Source: CAYLYM01 sp964387645
GTDB taxonomy: Bacteria > Calditrichota > Calditrichia > RBG-13-44-9
NCBI GenBank assembly: GCA_964387645.1
Contig: CAYLYM010000058.1
Span: 1-24,044 of the forward strand
Reading direction: 5' to 3'
DNA: 24,044 nt
Under the pieces are notes generated by a model. It searched no databases and was not told the origin of the DNA. It was given only the letters and a program-made list of their open reading frames with translations. Below, piece after piece: positions 1 through 9,359 of the stretch (position 1 is its first letter; the number at the start of each line of letters is the position of its first letter). The translations under genes were made by a program, and so were the position numbers.

Positions 1-2725
1 AAAATCCGGAAAAGGTAAGATCAGATAAGTACGGAATATAATGCCAGGTCAGATTTAGAGGATTCCCCAGTTCCAGAGTAAAATTATCGCTGATAATTAA
101 ATTCTCGGTCTGATTCCAATTCCCAGCAAGGCTCCGCAAATTTCCACCCCCCGGTAAGAAAATATGGCCACTTCTCCACCACTTTAAAGGTAAAGTACCT
201 CTGGCTCTATAGTATGGATGAGTGAAAACATCGAAGCCAGAGGCACCTCCTAATCTAAATGCTTTTTGTCGGGGAACATCTCCATAGGTAGCTCCTGCGA
301 ATAATCCCACGGAAAATTTCCTCGAAAATAATAACTGCTTTCGGATCTGCGAATATATCGACCATCTCTGGAATTGATAATCGGTGGCAAGAAAACCAGT
401 TTCTCCTTGAAATCCAATTTCCCATCCCGAAGGCAAATATTCATTTTTCCAGTCAGCAGTGCTTACATTAAACTTAAATACGCTAATTGTTCCTGGTGAA
501 GCAGAAAATGGCAGATAATCCAAATCAGCCAGATGCCGCAAATCCCATCCCATAAGTGATTGAAAACTTCTATTTTCTTTACGTCGTTTCCACTGAAGCC
601 AGAAGTCAAAACCTCGTCTTCCAGCAATGTTGTAAAAATGTGAAATAAAATGTAAATCCCGATTTAAATCATACAACGGATGTTCAAACCAAAAATCTAA
701 TTCAGGCACAAGAGAACGCGAGCTAAGCATAAAACGAAATCGATGTTGATAATCAGGAAAAATATAATTCCCGCGAGTTCTTATGCCAATTTGAATTCCA
801 TCCACTTGATTGAAAAACAGGTAGGGAAAAATCGTCATGGTGTAAGAGTCTAAATGAGGCAGGATATACTGCCGTTTCAACCAGTAACAAGAAAATTTTG
901 GCCATCTGCGAGTATCGTTATTGAAAGGATTAATGTCAAGTAGTTGGCCATGTGGGTTTAATAAAACATTTTTTATCTCCAGCGGTAATTTTAAATTCAC
1001 GACTTTCTCTTTTTCAGTGAAAAGCCAGGGAGAAATTTTGTCTTCCTCAGCCATCTCAAAATCACTGCCGCTGGCCACAGGTATTCGATAATCGCTATAT
1101 GAGCCGTCTGAGAAAAAAACTCGAAAATCTAACGGCATTACGATGGGTTCATTTCTTTTAAATTTCAATTTAGCAAAATAGTAAAACTCCTGTCCAGATT
1201 TTTTCCAACTACCTCCCAATTTTTCTACACTATAATCACAATGCCAGGTTGTAGTCAACCATTCATCAAAAAACCATTCCAACTCTCTATTGCTAACTTG
1301 TTCAAAAGAATGGATAAGATCTTCTGGGTAGGGGTGGCGAAAACGCCAATCCCTGTAATACTTTTTCATACTCGCCCAGAAGAGACTATCGCCCAGAACA
1401 AGGCGCAATTGTGAAATGACCAAACTCATCTTTTGATAGTAAGGTAAATAAGGATCGTATTGAAACCAGTCAAAATGTCGATTGATAATTTCTTCTTTTC
1501 CGGACCTGACGTATTGCAAATAACGTAGCCGATCATATTCTAAATGATTTTTATAATAACCAAACAGCTTACCCCATAAACCAGTTGGAGATTCAATAAA
1601 TTGTCTTTTCTGTGGATAGATTTTTTCCATAATCACTTTTTCAAAAAAAGTAGCAAATCCTTCATCCATCCAGCCATAGTGGGTCTGATTATTAGCAATT
1701 AATCCATAGAACCATTGATGGACAATTTCATGCACAATGGTCGCACACAATTCGTAAGGATCATCTATAAGATCGTTAATAATAACCAGATTTGGATATT
1801 CTATTCCGCCAGCGGTAATATACCCGTCAACGACATTTAATTCCTCATAGGGGTATGGTCCAACCAGCTCCTCCATCAGGAGCACTGCTTTTCGGGCAAA
1901 TTCCATCTGTGATACCCAGTCATCTAATCGATAATCCAGGATAAAAAACTTAATCTTTACATCGTTTGCCCAAATTTCACGTAAAACAAATTCCGGATCA
2001 GCGCTCCAGGCAAAGTCATGAACATTCTCCGCCAAAAATTTATATGTTACATGAGTTGAATCTGATTCTTCTGTATAGTCCATTTTCCGTTCGGCTTTTT
2101 TAATATTTTCTGGATAAACCTCTGGATTTAATAATTTACCACTTCCCGCTACTACATATCCTTTTGGGACAGTAATTTCCACATAATAATCTCCCCATTC
2201 TTGATAAAACTCCCCCTTTAAATGCTGATCGGCATGCCAGCCAAACTTATCGTACACTGACGGAACAGGATACCATGCCCCTACATCGAAATGTGTTCCG
2301 TAGTAACCAAACCTTTCCCCTGCGGATGGTAAAACCGTATTAAATCTGATGAAGAATTTCTGTGATTCGCCCGGCGCTAACTCTTTAGATAATTTTAACT
2401 TGAGTACCGTTCTATTTATTTCATAATCAAGGTTTCGTTGTACACTATCTTTTATAAAAATAATACGTTGATATCCAGTATTTTGTGCTTGAGACCTAGA
2501 GCTATGTTCGATTTTAGCAAAACGATTAATATAAAGATGAAAGTATAGATACCGAAGGGTATCCGGAGAGTTATTTTTGTAGTCTAAAATTTGGTAGCCT
2601 TCCAGCCGGTTCAAACCAGGCAGTAATTTCACCTGTATGTCATACTTAACCCGTTGTTGGAAATAAGCTGTTAAAGAATTGGACAGAGATAAAAGAATTA
2701 GAATAAAAAATGGCAATATTCTCAT
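1..2725 (-). CDS. M1-family zinc metallopeptidase with C-terminal predicted beta-barrel (3' end beyond window)
   Basis: The frame is open from ATG at 2725 to the window edge (908 codons, no stop), so the C-terminus is missing. Residues 1-20 form a hydrophobic signal peptide. The gluzincin site is complete: HEIVH at 332-336, with the third zinc ligand E355 18 residues later in a DEGFA motif. GGIEYP (306-311) stands where M1 enzymes have GxMEN, with E309 as the N-terminus-binding glutamate, and Y429/Y430 is a candidate transition-state tyrosine. From about residue 620 onward the protein changes to alternating aromatic/polar strands with a late GGGNLRSLAG motif, like the D15/Omp85 surface-antigen barrel end. 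Family knowledge predicts aminopeptidase activity; I infer it is displayed on a self-made outer-membrane barrel. It lies 160 bp downstream of dinB on the same strand. The peptidase call is firm, the barrel call moderate. Confidence 0.88.
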   Translation of the reverse strand, partial: MRILPFFILILLSLSNSLTAYFQQRVKYDIQVKLLPGLNRLEGYQILDYKNNSPDTLRYLYFHLYINRFAKIEHSSRSQAQNTGYQRIIFIKDSVQRNLDYEINRTVLKLKLSKELAPGESQKFFIRFNTVLPSAGERFGYYGTHFDVGAWYPVPSVYDKFGWHADQHLKGEFYQEWGDYYVEITVPKGYVVAGSGKLLNPEVYPENIKKAERKMDYTEESDSTHVTYKFLAENVHDFAWSADPEFVLREIWANDVKIKFFILDYRLDDWVSQMEFARKAVLLMEELVGPYPYEELNVVDGYITAGGIEYPNLVIINDLIDDPYELCATIVHEIVHQWFYGLIANNQTHYGWMDEGFATFFEKVIMEKIYPQKRQFIESPTGLWGKLFGYYKNHLEYDRLRYLQYVRSGKEEIINRHFDWFQYDPYLPYYQKMSLVISQLRLVLGDSLFWASMKKYYRDWRFRHPYPEDLIHSFEQVSNRELEWFFDEWLTTTWHCDYSVEKLGGSWKKSGQEFYYFAKLKFKRNEPIVMPLDFRVFFSDGSYSDYRIPVASGSDFEMAEEDKISPWLFTEKEKVVNLKLPLEIKNVLLNPHGQLLDINPFNNDTRRWPKFSCYWLKRQYILPHLDSYTMTIFPYLFFNQVDGIQIGIRTRGNYIFPDYQHRFRFMLSSRSLVPELDFWFEHPLYDLNRDLHFISHFYNIAGRRGFDFWLQWKRRKENRSFQSLMGWDLRHLADLDYLPFSASPGTISVFKFNVSTADWKNEYLPSGWEIGFQGETGFLATDYQFQRWSIYSQIRKQLLFSRKFSVGLFAGATYGDVPRQKAFRLGGASGFDVFTHPYYRARGTLPLKWWRSGHIFLPGGGNLRSLAGNWNQTENLIISDNFTLELGNPLNLTWHYIPYLSDLTFSGF

Positions 2726-2885
2726 GATTTTCCAATTCGTAAAACTGGACTACAAAATTAGGTAATACAAAATATAATAATAATATAGAATAATTTATCA
2801 AATTTTAAAAAATTGAATAGCAAAGATTATAAAATTCGCCGAAATGTGGTATGTGATACAAAATTAAGAAGAGCAAACAAATAAC

Positions 2886-4082
2886 TTATTTTAGTTTCTT
2901 TTTTGCGGCAAGAGTCTGGGCGTGAGTGATAGAATGCTTACCATATTTATCCTGAATATGATCCATTATCTTTTCTAATTTCAATTTCCTTTGATTTTCA
3001 ATATCCCAGATACTTAACTGCTTGTTTTTTTCACTCACTAAATTGGAAACACCCACCCCAACCAGCCGTACCGGAAGCTTTAACGGATCAAACTCTGATA
3101 GTAATTTCTCTGCAGTATCGTAAACTTCATGAGTAAGATTGACCGGAAAATTAAGCGTGAAACTTCGAGTAAATGTTTGAAAATTATCAAAACGTATTTT
3201 AAGATGAATGGTTCTACCACTAAGCCCCGCTCTTCTTAATCTACCGCATACTTTCTCGGCCAGGGCAAAAATAGTATTGCGAATAACCTCAATATCTTCA
3301 ATATCTCTACTGAAAGTCGTTTCATTGCTCACCGATTTGACTTCTTCCTCGATAGTGATTTCCCTTTCATCCAATCCCCGGGCTATGTGATAAATATGAA
3401 TGCCCATTTTTCCAAATTTGTCTTCTAAAACCTTAAGTGGATATTGTCGGAGTGTCTTTATTGTGTGGATACCCATTTTACAAAGAGTCTCCTGCATTTT
3501 TTTACCCACTCCCCAAAGGCAAGAAACTGGAAGCGGATCAAGAAAGTTTTGCACTTCATCGGGCGGTATAATAGTCAGGCCATCAGGTTTTTGATAATCA
3601 GAAGCAATCTTGGCAACGCTTTTACTTGGAGCAATTCCTACTGATGCAGTTAATCCCGTTCTACTTTTTATTTCATGTTTGATGGCCATACCTAAATTTT
3701 CCACACTTCCAAACATTTTTAAAGTTCCCGTTGAATCAAGAAAGGCTTCATCGATACTAAGCGGTTCAATTTTAGGTGAAAATTTTTCCAGAATTCGAAA
3801 TACACGATTGGAATAATCCCGGTAAACATCGCTATGGGGTAAAACAAATATAGCATGTGGACAAAGCTGGTATGCACGGGAAATAGGCATAGCCGAATGG
3901 ACGCCGAAGCGCCGAGCTTCGTAGGAAGCAGCTGACACAACCCCTCGGCCTTTTCCTCCTTTTGGATCCGCCCCAACGATGACGGGCTTTCCTCGCCATT
4001 CAGGGTGCAGCAATTGCTCCACCGAGGCGAAAAAAGCATCCATATCTACATGAATGATAATTTTTGACCAGAGGGTACTCAC
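2886..4082 (-). CDS. dinB: DNA polymerase IV (Y-family translesion polymerase)
   Basis: 398 aa, full length for DinB. The palm metal site is present: D13 in HVDMDAFF, and D111-E112 in the SIDEA motif. F18 sits at the steric-gate position. A helix-hairpin-helix thumb (CLWGVGKKM, about 188-196) and the little-finger domain (about 245-345) follow. QLSIWD at 355-360 resembles the beta-clamp-binding QLxLF peptide. The enzyme copies damaged DNA with low fidelity. The start is GTG (4082-4080), since the first in-frame ATG is inside the catalytic motif. This GTG shares one base with the TAG stop of the upstream gene, so translational coupling is likely. Stop codon is TAA. No LexA box was recognised. 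Confidence 0.96.
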   Translation of the reverse strand: MSTLWSKIIIHVDMDAFFASVEQLLHPEWRGKPVIVGADPKGGKGRGVVSAASYEARRFGVHSAMPISRAYQLCPHAIFVLPHSDVYRDYSNRVFRILEKFSPKIEPLSIDEAFLDSTGTLKMFGSVENLGMAIKHEIKSRTGLTASVGIAPSKSVAKIASDYQKPDGLTIIPPDEVQNFLDPLPVSCLWGVGKKMQETLCKMGIHTIKTLRQYPLKVLEDKFGKMGIHIYHIARGLDEREITIEEEVKSVSNETTFSRDIEDIEVIRNTIFALAEKVCGRLRRAGLSGRTIHLKIRFDNFQTFTRSFTLNFPVNLTHEVYDTAEKLLSEFDPLKLPVRLVGVGVSNLVSEKNKQLSIWDIENQRKLKLEKIMDHIQDKYGKHSITHAQTLAAKKKLK

Positions 4083-4780
4083 TATTTCAGTCCAAATATA
4101 GCAAGAAGAAATATACCTACTACAACAGCAACTAAAATATTTTTCTTATAACGTGCTTCAATTTTTTGCTTACTCGTTACTGTAGCCAGGCTGGTTTCCT
4201 CATATTCACCCACAGGAACATCAAAAACACCCTTTATATGAATTTTATTGGGATTTGCAAAATCGTTTATGAGGGGAAATTCAAAATTGAGATCAAAATT
4301 TCCAGATACCGCTTCACTTTTTTTACCGACATTCAACTCTATTTTCCCATTTATATGATTGCTAGTAGGTTTATCCGTTCTGGCAATACCATTCATAGCA
4401 AAAAATATCCGACCTTTTTCATCTGTCCATTGTACCACAGCCGGAATACTATCACCAAGATTGAAAAAAATATCAAAAAATTCCTTTTCTTCATTTTTCA
4501 ATCTCTCAGCTATCAAACGCAAAATATTCTGTTTGCCATCGGCCAATTGTGGGTAATAAAGTACTTCAATATTATCATCACTTTGAACAAACGCAGTTGA
4601 ATCATATAATATTGAAACATTTCTATAAAGCAAAGCTCGCGAAATGCCAAATTCTACTGGAGAATTTGTATCAATTTGAAGGGTAACATTTCCAAAACGT
4701 CCATCAGTAGCTGAATCGACAACTTGGAAAATAATTAATATAAGTAAAATCAAATTTACTACAATACATTTGTTTTTCAT
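4082..4780 (-). CDS. Exported protein of unknown function with C-terminal membrane anchor
   Basis: 232 aa, not recognised. The N-terminus is a clear signal peptide (MKNKC, then about 15 hydrophobic residues, with a possible cleavage after VDSA near 24). The body is beta-rich and soluble-looking. The end has a single hydrophobic helix (about residues 214-231, VAVVVGIFLLAIFGL) preceded by basic residues (RYKK), so the protein is probably held in the inner membrane by its tail with the body in the periplasm. The start is ATG at 4780 with a G-rich stretch (GGGG) about 6-9 bases upstream. Its TAG stop overlaps the GTG start of dinB by one base, so the two form an operon. The function is unknown; pairing with a translesion polymerase may be only positional. 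Confidence 0.8.
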   Translation of the reverse strand: MKNKCIVVNLILLILIIFQVVDSATDGRFGNVTLQIDTNSPVEFGISRALLYRNVSILYDSTAFVQSDDNIEVLYYPQLADGKQNILRLIAERLKNEEKEFFDIFFNLGDSIPAVVQWTDEKGRIFFAMNGIARTDKPTSNHINGKIELNVGKKSEAVSGNFDLNFEFPLINDFANPNKIHIKGVFDVPVGEYEETSLATVTSKQKIEARYKKNILVAVVVGIFLLAIFGLK

Positions 4781-4941
4781 TCTTTACCCCGGATTAATAT
4801 TTACTCTATTTTAATCTATTTTGTTTTCAAATCAAAATGTTACTTCTATGAATATTGAAATTTACAATCATTTTTAAACAAAAATTTTCTCCATTTCAAT
4901 AGCAATTCTTACAAAATTAAAATTTATTAATTAAATATTAA

Positions 4942-6003
4942 TTATTTTTTTAGTAGTTCTTCAAGATATTTTTCAACTTCCGTATCTCTGGTAAAAATAT
5001 GATCCAGATATTTCTTAAAATAAGAAATAGCTTTTTCTTTTTCTTGCCGCGAATAGGCAATAAGTCCTAAAAATTTATAACATTCCCAACAATTACTATC
5101 GATATTAATGGCTTTATTCAAAAAATATTCTGCTTTTAATGTATCTCTCTTTTGAAACTGAAATTTTGCTTGTTCCAACAGTATCCGAGTATTGGTACTA
5201 TCCAATTTAATAGCAAAATTCAATTGATCTTCTGCCATTAGGAATTTTTTCATTTTAATAAAATATTTTGAACGATATAAGTAAATCTCTGGATCCTCTG
5301 AATTTAAAGCGAGCGCTTTATTAAGATGCGAAATACCTTTCTCAAGCCATCCTACTTCAATATATGCGATGCCCAATGTTTTTTGCACAAGAAAATTATC
5401 AGATCGTTGCCGGAGATAAGTTTCTAAATGGGGAATTGCCTGATGAAAATTATGTTTAGCATAAAAAGCCAGACCAATTATTCTTTCAACTTCTAATGAC
5501 TTTCCTCCTTTTCTTAGATAAAGGTTTATTCTATCTAATGAGAGTTCGGGTTGCCCACTCATTAGATAAGCCTCTGCCAGCCGAAGAAGATAGCTGAGTG
5601 AATCAGGTTCTTTTTGAATCATTAATTTTAAGATATTGATTACCTTGGCATAGGCTCCAGTCATCTCATATAGATCAGCTAACCGACTCCATACTTCAGG
5701 ATAATAGGATTTATATTGTAAGGCCTTCTCATATTCAGGAATGGCTTGTTGAATCTGACCCATAAGTTCATATACCTGGCCTTTAGTATAATAAAACTGA
5801 GCGAATTCGGGTCTTTTACTAACCGCTGAGTCTAACAAAGCTAATGCTTCAACAAATTGATTTAATTCTATTTTAGATAAAGCCTGATAATAAAAACTTA
5901 ATGCCGGAACTTCTTTAACTGAAGTTTTATGAATTTTTTGTGTATTTGAACAAGAAATTAATATAAAAATAATGATATAAGAAATAAATATTCTATAAAC
6001 CAT
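4942..6003 (-). CDS. TPR-repeat lipoprotein
   Basis: 353 aa. The N-terminus is a type II signal peptide: a hydrophobic run followed by LISC, with the lipidated cysteine at residue 18. The rest (about 30-350) is a string of tetratricopeptide repeats, recognisable by repeated A-x-Y-x-x-G/A-x-L spacing and ending in repeats such as WECYKFLGLIAYSRQEKEKA. TPR lipoproteins act as protein-protein scaffolds in the outer-membrane periplasmic leaflet; the partner cannot be read from sequence. The gene starts 12 bp after the VanZ-like gene ends, so the two are co-transcribed. Stop codon is TAA. A 161-bp AT-rich gap separates it from the next gene. Confidence 0.9.
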   Translation of the reverse strand: MVYRIFISYIIIFILISCSNTQKIHKTSVKEVPALSFYYQALSKIELNQFVEALALLDSAVSKRPEFAQFYYTKGQVYELMGQIQQAIPEYEKALQYKSYYPEVWSRLADLYEMTGAYAKVINILKLMIQKEPDSLSYLLRLAEAYLMSGQPELSLDRINLYLRKGGKSLEVERIIGLAFYAKHNFHQAIPHLETYLRQRSDNFLVQKTLGIAYIEVGWLEKGISHLNKALALNSEDPEIYLYRSKYFIKMKKFLMAEDQLNFAIKLDSTNTRILLEQAKFQFQKRDTLKAEYFLNKAINIDSNCWECYKFLGLIAYSRQEKEKAISYFKKYLDHIFTRDTEVEKYLEELLKK

Positions 6004-6015
6004 ATAAATTCCAAA

Positions 6016-7395
6016 TTACCTTTCACGCAGATTTAGAAATTTGAACAAATCCCAACAAATATTTCCTGCCCATATACCAAACATTGCAGCTGGAATCTCC
6101 AAAGGCCACATTCCCATTCTTCCTGTTGCCAATATTGCCATTAAATGTAAAAATAAGGGCACTAAAACGATTAAAGCCAGCAATAGAGATTTAGATACTC
6201 TGCGTTTTTTAAAATTAAACCAATATAAAGTTAGAATAAATCCGAAAGGCAGAAAAGAAAAAACTTCTTTTACTATCAAGACAACTAATTCTACACGTTC
6301 AACTAAAATAAATTGCCATGTCAGATTCAGGCCCTTCTTCAGAGTACTAAAAAGACATGAAGTTTTAACATGGAGGTCCAAAGGTAAAAAAAATCGATCA
6401 AAAAGAAAGATAAAATAAAAAATACTGATAACTTTAAAAAAATTCAGGTGACGGGAGAAATAAATTTGGTTAATATTATTGTTATTATTTCCCTCATATC
6501 TTTTATTATGTTTATTCTGAATAAAATAAAAGCCCATGCCAAAAAACAATCCAACCTGGGCGAGTAATATATCCTCGATTGAGTGATTTCGTTCAGGAAG
6601 TAAAAATTGAAAAATCTCTAAGAATACTGGAAGAAAAAATACTGATAATTTTATAAGATAATCGACCGTCCTCGAAATTGCACAGGAATGATATCTATCC
6701 AAACCCGAAAATAGAAAATAGGCAAATACCCCATAAATAATCAAATTTGACAATAAATTACTAAAAAAGTAATCTATTTTAATAGGATTTTTTAACAACT
6801 CTTGAAATTGATTAAAAATGGAATAAAGTGAGAGTGAGAAAGTAAAAGGAGCACTTTGACTCAAGAAAATAAAGACTAAAAAGAGTCCAGCCAGAATCAT
6901 TTCAGGTTTTTCAGCAAAAGCGGTAAGAAGGAATTTTTTCATCTGCTGACGAAATTTTAAATAAATGCCGAGTATACAGGCTGCCCCAATAAATGTCCCC
7001 CCTGTATTCATTACAATATCATTTATGGCAGGATATCTACTCCGAGTAAAGATTTGTAAAATTTCAACTGAAAAACTTATTATTGCTCCAGTGGCACATA
7101 TTTGCAACCATTCACTCCATAAAAAATTTCGATATTCTTTTAATATCTTTCGCAAAGCCAATAAAATTCCCAGTGGCATAAAAAAGATAATATTGGCAAT
7201 CATGTCAGAAAAAGATATGTTATTTTCTTTGCCATAAAGAGGATTCCAGGCAATTTTATGCAAACGATGGTTTATTTGATCAAGAGAAAAAATAAAATCA
7301 AATGGTATAATAGTGGAGTAAACAATAAAAAATATGTAAAAACCAATCAGCGTATCCAACCAGTGAAGCTGCAACCATTGATAATATTTTTCCAT
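6016..7395 (-). CDS. VanZ-like integral membrane protein with repeated VanZ units
   Basis: 459 aa, about a dozen hydrophobic segments. The first VanZ-like unit (about 15-150) has D64, N68 and a P74-L-G turn, then E111xxQ114, R120, D126 and N130. A second unit (about 205-295) repeats E260xxQ263, R269 and D275 with identical spacing (E to R 9, E to D 15). A third, weaker unit (about 370-455) keeps a FLPFG turn but not the full E/Q/R/D set. VanZ proteins are linked to teicoplanin resistance in enterococci, but most family members have no known role, so resistance should not be assumed. It is the first gene of a two-gene unit with the TPR lipoprotein. Most VanZ proteins are far shorter with a single unit, so this is an internal multiplication. 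Confidence 0.87.
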   Translation of the reverse strand: MEKYYQWLQLHWLDTLIGFYIFFIVYSTIIPFDFIFSLDQINHRLHKIAWNPLYGKENNISFSDMIANIIFFMPLGILLALRKILKEYRNFLWSEWLQICATGAIISFSVEILQIFTRSRYPAINDIVMNTGGTFIGAACILGIYLKFRQQMKKFLLTAFAEKPEMILAGLFLVFIFLSQSAPFTFSLSLYSIFNQFQELLKNPIKIDYFFSNLLSNLIIYGVFAYFLFSGLDRYHSCAISRTVDYLIKLSVFFLPVFLEIFQFLLPERNHSIEDILLAQVGLFFGMGFYFIQNKHNKRYEGNNNNNINQIYFSRHLNFFKVISIFYFIFLFDRFFLPLDLHVKTSCLFSTLKKGLNLTWQFILVERVELVVLIVKEVFSFLPFGFILTLYWFNFKKRRVSKSLLLALIVLVPLFLHLMAILATGRMGMWPLEIPAAMFGIWAGNICWDLFKFLNLRER

Positions 7396-7627
7396 ACAAA
7401 TCAGTCAAAATTTATAAAGTAAAAATAGAATCTTTTATTTAATTTGACAATATTAAAAAATCCAGAAAACTGGTTATACTTTTTAACTTTAATAAATAAT
7501 ATGTTGCATAAATGGATAAAAACAAATTTTAAATCAAAAATAAAAAACATTATTTAAATCATAATTTGTTTTATTTTTATTATAGTTAATAGTATGTAAT
7601 AAATTTAATTTCACGAATATACGATAA

Positions 7628-9290
7628 AAAATTGTAATAGTTCTATATTGTGTTTTTTTCTTTCCTGTACTTTTTCCTCATGTTCTTCAAAAATATTTAC
7701 CTTATACTTCACTTTCATTTATTATCATACCCATTTTGTTATTCATCACTATTAAAAGATATCGTGTATTTGACTTAACTATTCTATTCAAAACCAGCTG
7801 GCTATAATAATAAATTGATGATCTCTCATTTCATCCTGATCATTTTTATGTACTTGATCGTTATTAATTACCTGCCACGTCTTGCACAGTATCTACCTGT
7901 GATTTACATTCATGGACCCAACGTCGAAGTCTTCGGAATAGAAAATTTACCAGAGAATTCTGAAAACTTTATAAGAGCCATTCTTCTAGGCTACGGTATT
8001 GGCATTTCACTGCTGTTACTCAAAGTCAGCCAGAAAATGAGGACTTTTATTGATCGAAAATTCTTCCGTTCAAAATATGATTACCGAACCGCACTAAAAG
8101 AATTTTCATCATTAAGTTTACTCATCCCTAATCTGGAAAGCCTGGCGAAAAGCGTGGTCGATAACCTTAATCATATCATGCATCTAAAACAAATTGCAGT
8201 AGTTATTTGGAATGGAGATAAATTCAAACTTAAAGCCAGTTATGGATTTAAATCTCCTGAAGGATTAATGTTCTCCCGAATTCACATTAGCGAATTTTTA
8301 GTTAAAAAATCGAATTTTATTGAGATTGACAAACTAAATGATGAAAAACTCTTATTTTTCAAAAAGCAAGGAGCGGCTTTTATTAAACTCATTAAAAGCA
8401 AAGATTCATTATTAGGTTTTTTAGTCATCGGTGAGAAAAAATCAGAGGCAGCTTACAACAAAGACGATATTGAATTGCTCCGATTGATTTCATCTCAAAT
8501 TGCAGCCGCTATCGAAAATATCCGTTTGTATAAAGAATATAGTGAAAAGGAACGCCTGGAACATGAACTGCACCTTGCCAAAGAAATTCAATTATCCTCA
8601 TTACCCAAACCGGAACCGCAAATAAATGGATTAAAAATTTATACACAACTTTCACTTGCTAACGATGTGGGGTGAGATTATTACGACTTTTTACATATCT
8701 CAGACGAGCAAAAAGCCATCTTGATCGGTGATGTATCAGATAAAGGCATGCCTGCAGCATTATTCATGTTAAGAATTCAGGGCATCTTGAAATCGCTGTG
8801 ACATTTGCACGCTGAACCTGTCGAACTATTGGTGCAACTAAACCAGATTCTATATAATGACTTGCCTAAAAATTCATTCTTTACTCTGTCCTATTTACTA
8901 CTCAATCTTAAAAAAAAATCTGAACTTATTCGAACAGGACATACTACAACACTCTTGTTCAAAGCAAACAATGGTGGAATGAAAATTTTAGAGCCTTCGG
9001 GTATCGGCCTTGGTCTGGAAAAAGGAGAGGTCTTTAGAAAGAAGTTAAAGAAAATTAAAGATACCTTTCAACCCGGCGACATCTTTTTACTTTATACGGA
9101 TGGTGTGACCGAAACTTTTAATTAAGAAGGCAAAGCTTTCGGTAATGAACGTCTGGTAAAAATTCTAAAAAATTCCAGTGAAATGTCGGCGAAAGTCCTC
9201 ATAAATAGGATTTAAAAGGATCTGGAAAATCACAGGAGAAAGACAAAAAGAACAGATGACTTTACACTCATCGCGGTAAGAACACATTGA
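7628..9290 (+). pseudogene. Membrane GAF-PP2C (RsbU/SpoIIE-type) phosphatase, inactivated
   Basis: A serine phosphatase gene broken at several points. An open stretch at 7628-7802 encodes hydrophobic sequence with RYRVFDLTILFK, typical of the juxtamembrane part of membrane GAF kinases and phosphatases, and ends at TAA just before the next part in another frame. From ATG 7818 the frame gives two membrane segments, a GAF domain (about residues 95-240) and the AKEIQ..LP linker that precedes PP2C domains. The phosphatase domain then runs on in the same frame through TGA (8673-8675, at the second glycine of the VGGDYYD metal motif), TGA (8799-8801), TAA (9123-9125) and TAA (9213-9215) to a natural-looking end (TDDFTLIAVRTH, TGA at 9288-9290). 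Motifs GDVSDKG and YTDGVTE remain readable. The intact gene would have acted in partner-switch signalling. The 230 bp upstream (7396-7627) is AT-rich with no gene seen. Confidence 0.85.
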
Positions 9291-9329
9291 AATCCATTTC
9301 AAAAAATAAAAAACTTTTCCAAAGCATTC

Positions 9330-9359
9330 AATTTCACAATAAGTGAGAAATTAATTTTT
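9330..9359 (+). terminator. Possible intrinsic terminator of the PP2C pseudogene
   Basis: TCAC (9334-9337) pairs with GTGA (9343-9346) around a 5-nt loop, extended by AATT/AATT across a 2-nt bulge, and followed by a T-run (9355-9359). It overlaps the stop codon of the convergent glycosyltransferase gene. The stem is AT-rich and weak. Confidence 0.35.

Noticed and set aside
3208..4600. Several plus-strand frames opposite dinB and the upstream gene
   Set aside because: They are antisense shadows of well-supported minus-strand genes, with no family motifs or ribosome sites.
6016..7395. Glycopeptide resistance gene vanZ
   Set aside because: Only the domain matches; there are no vanH/A/X or vanR/S genes, and the protein is three times the usual length.
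7444..7480. TTGACA and TATACT as a plus-strand promoter for the phosphatase pseudogene
   Set aside because: The spacing is 25 bases, far from the usual 16-18, and the region is AT-rich enough for chance matches.
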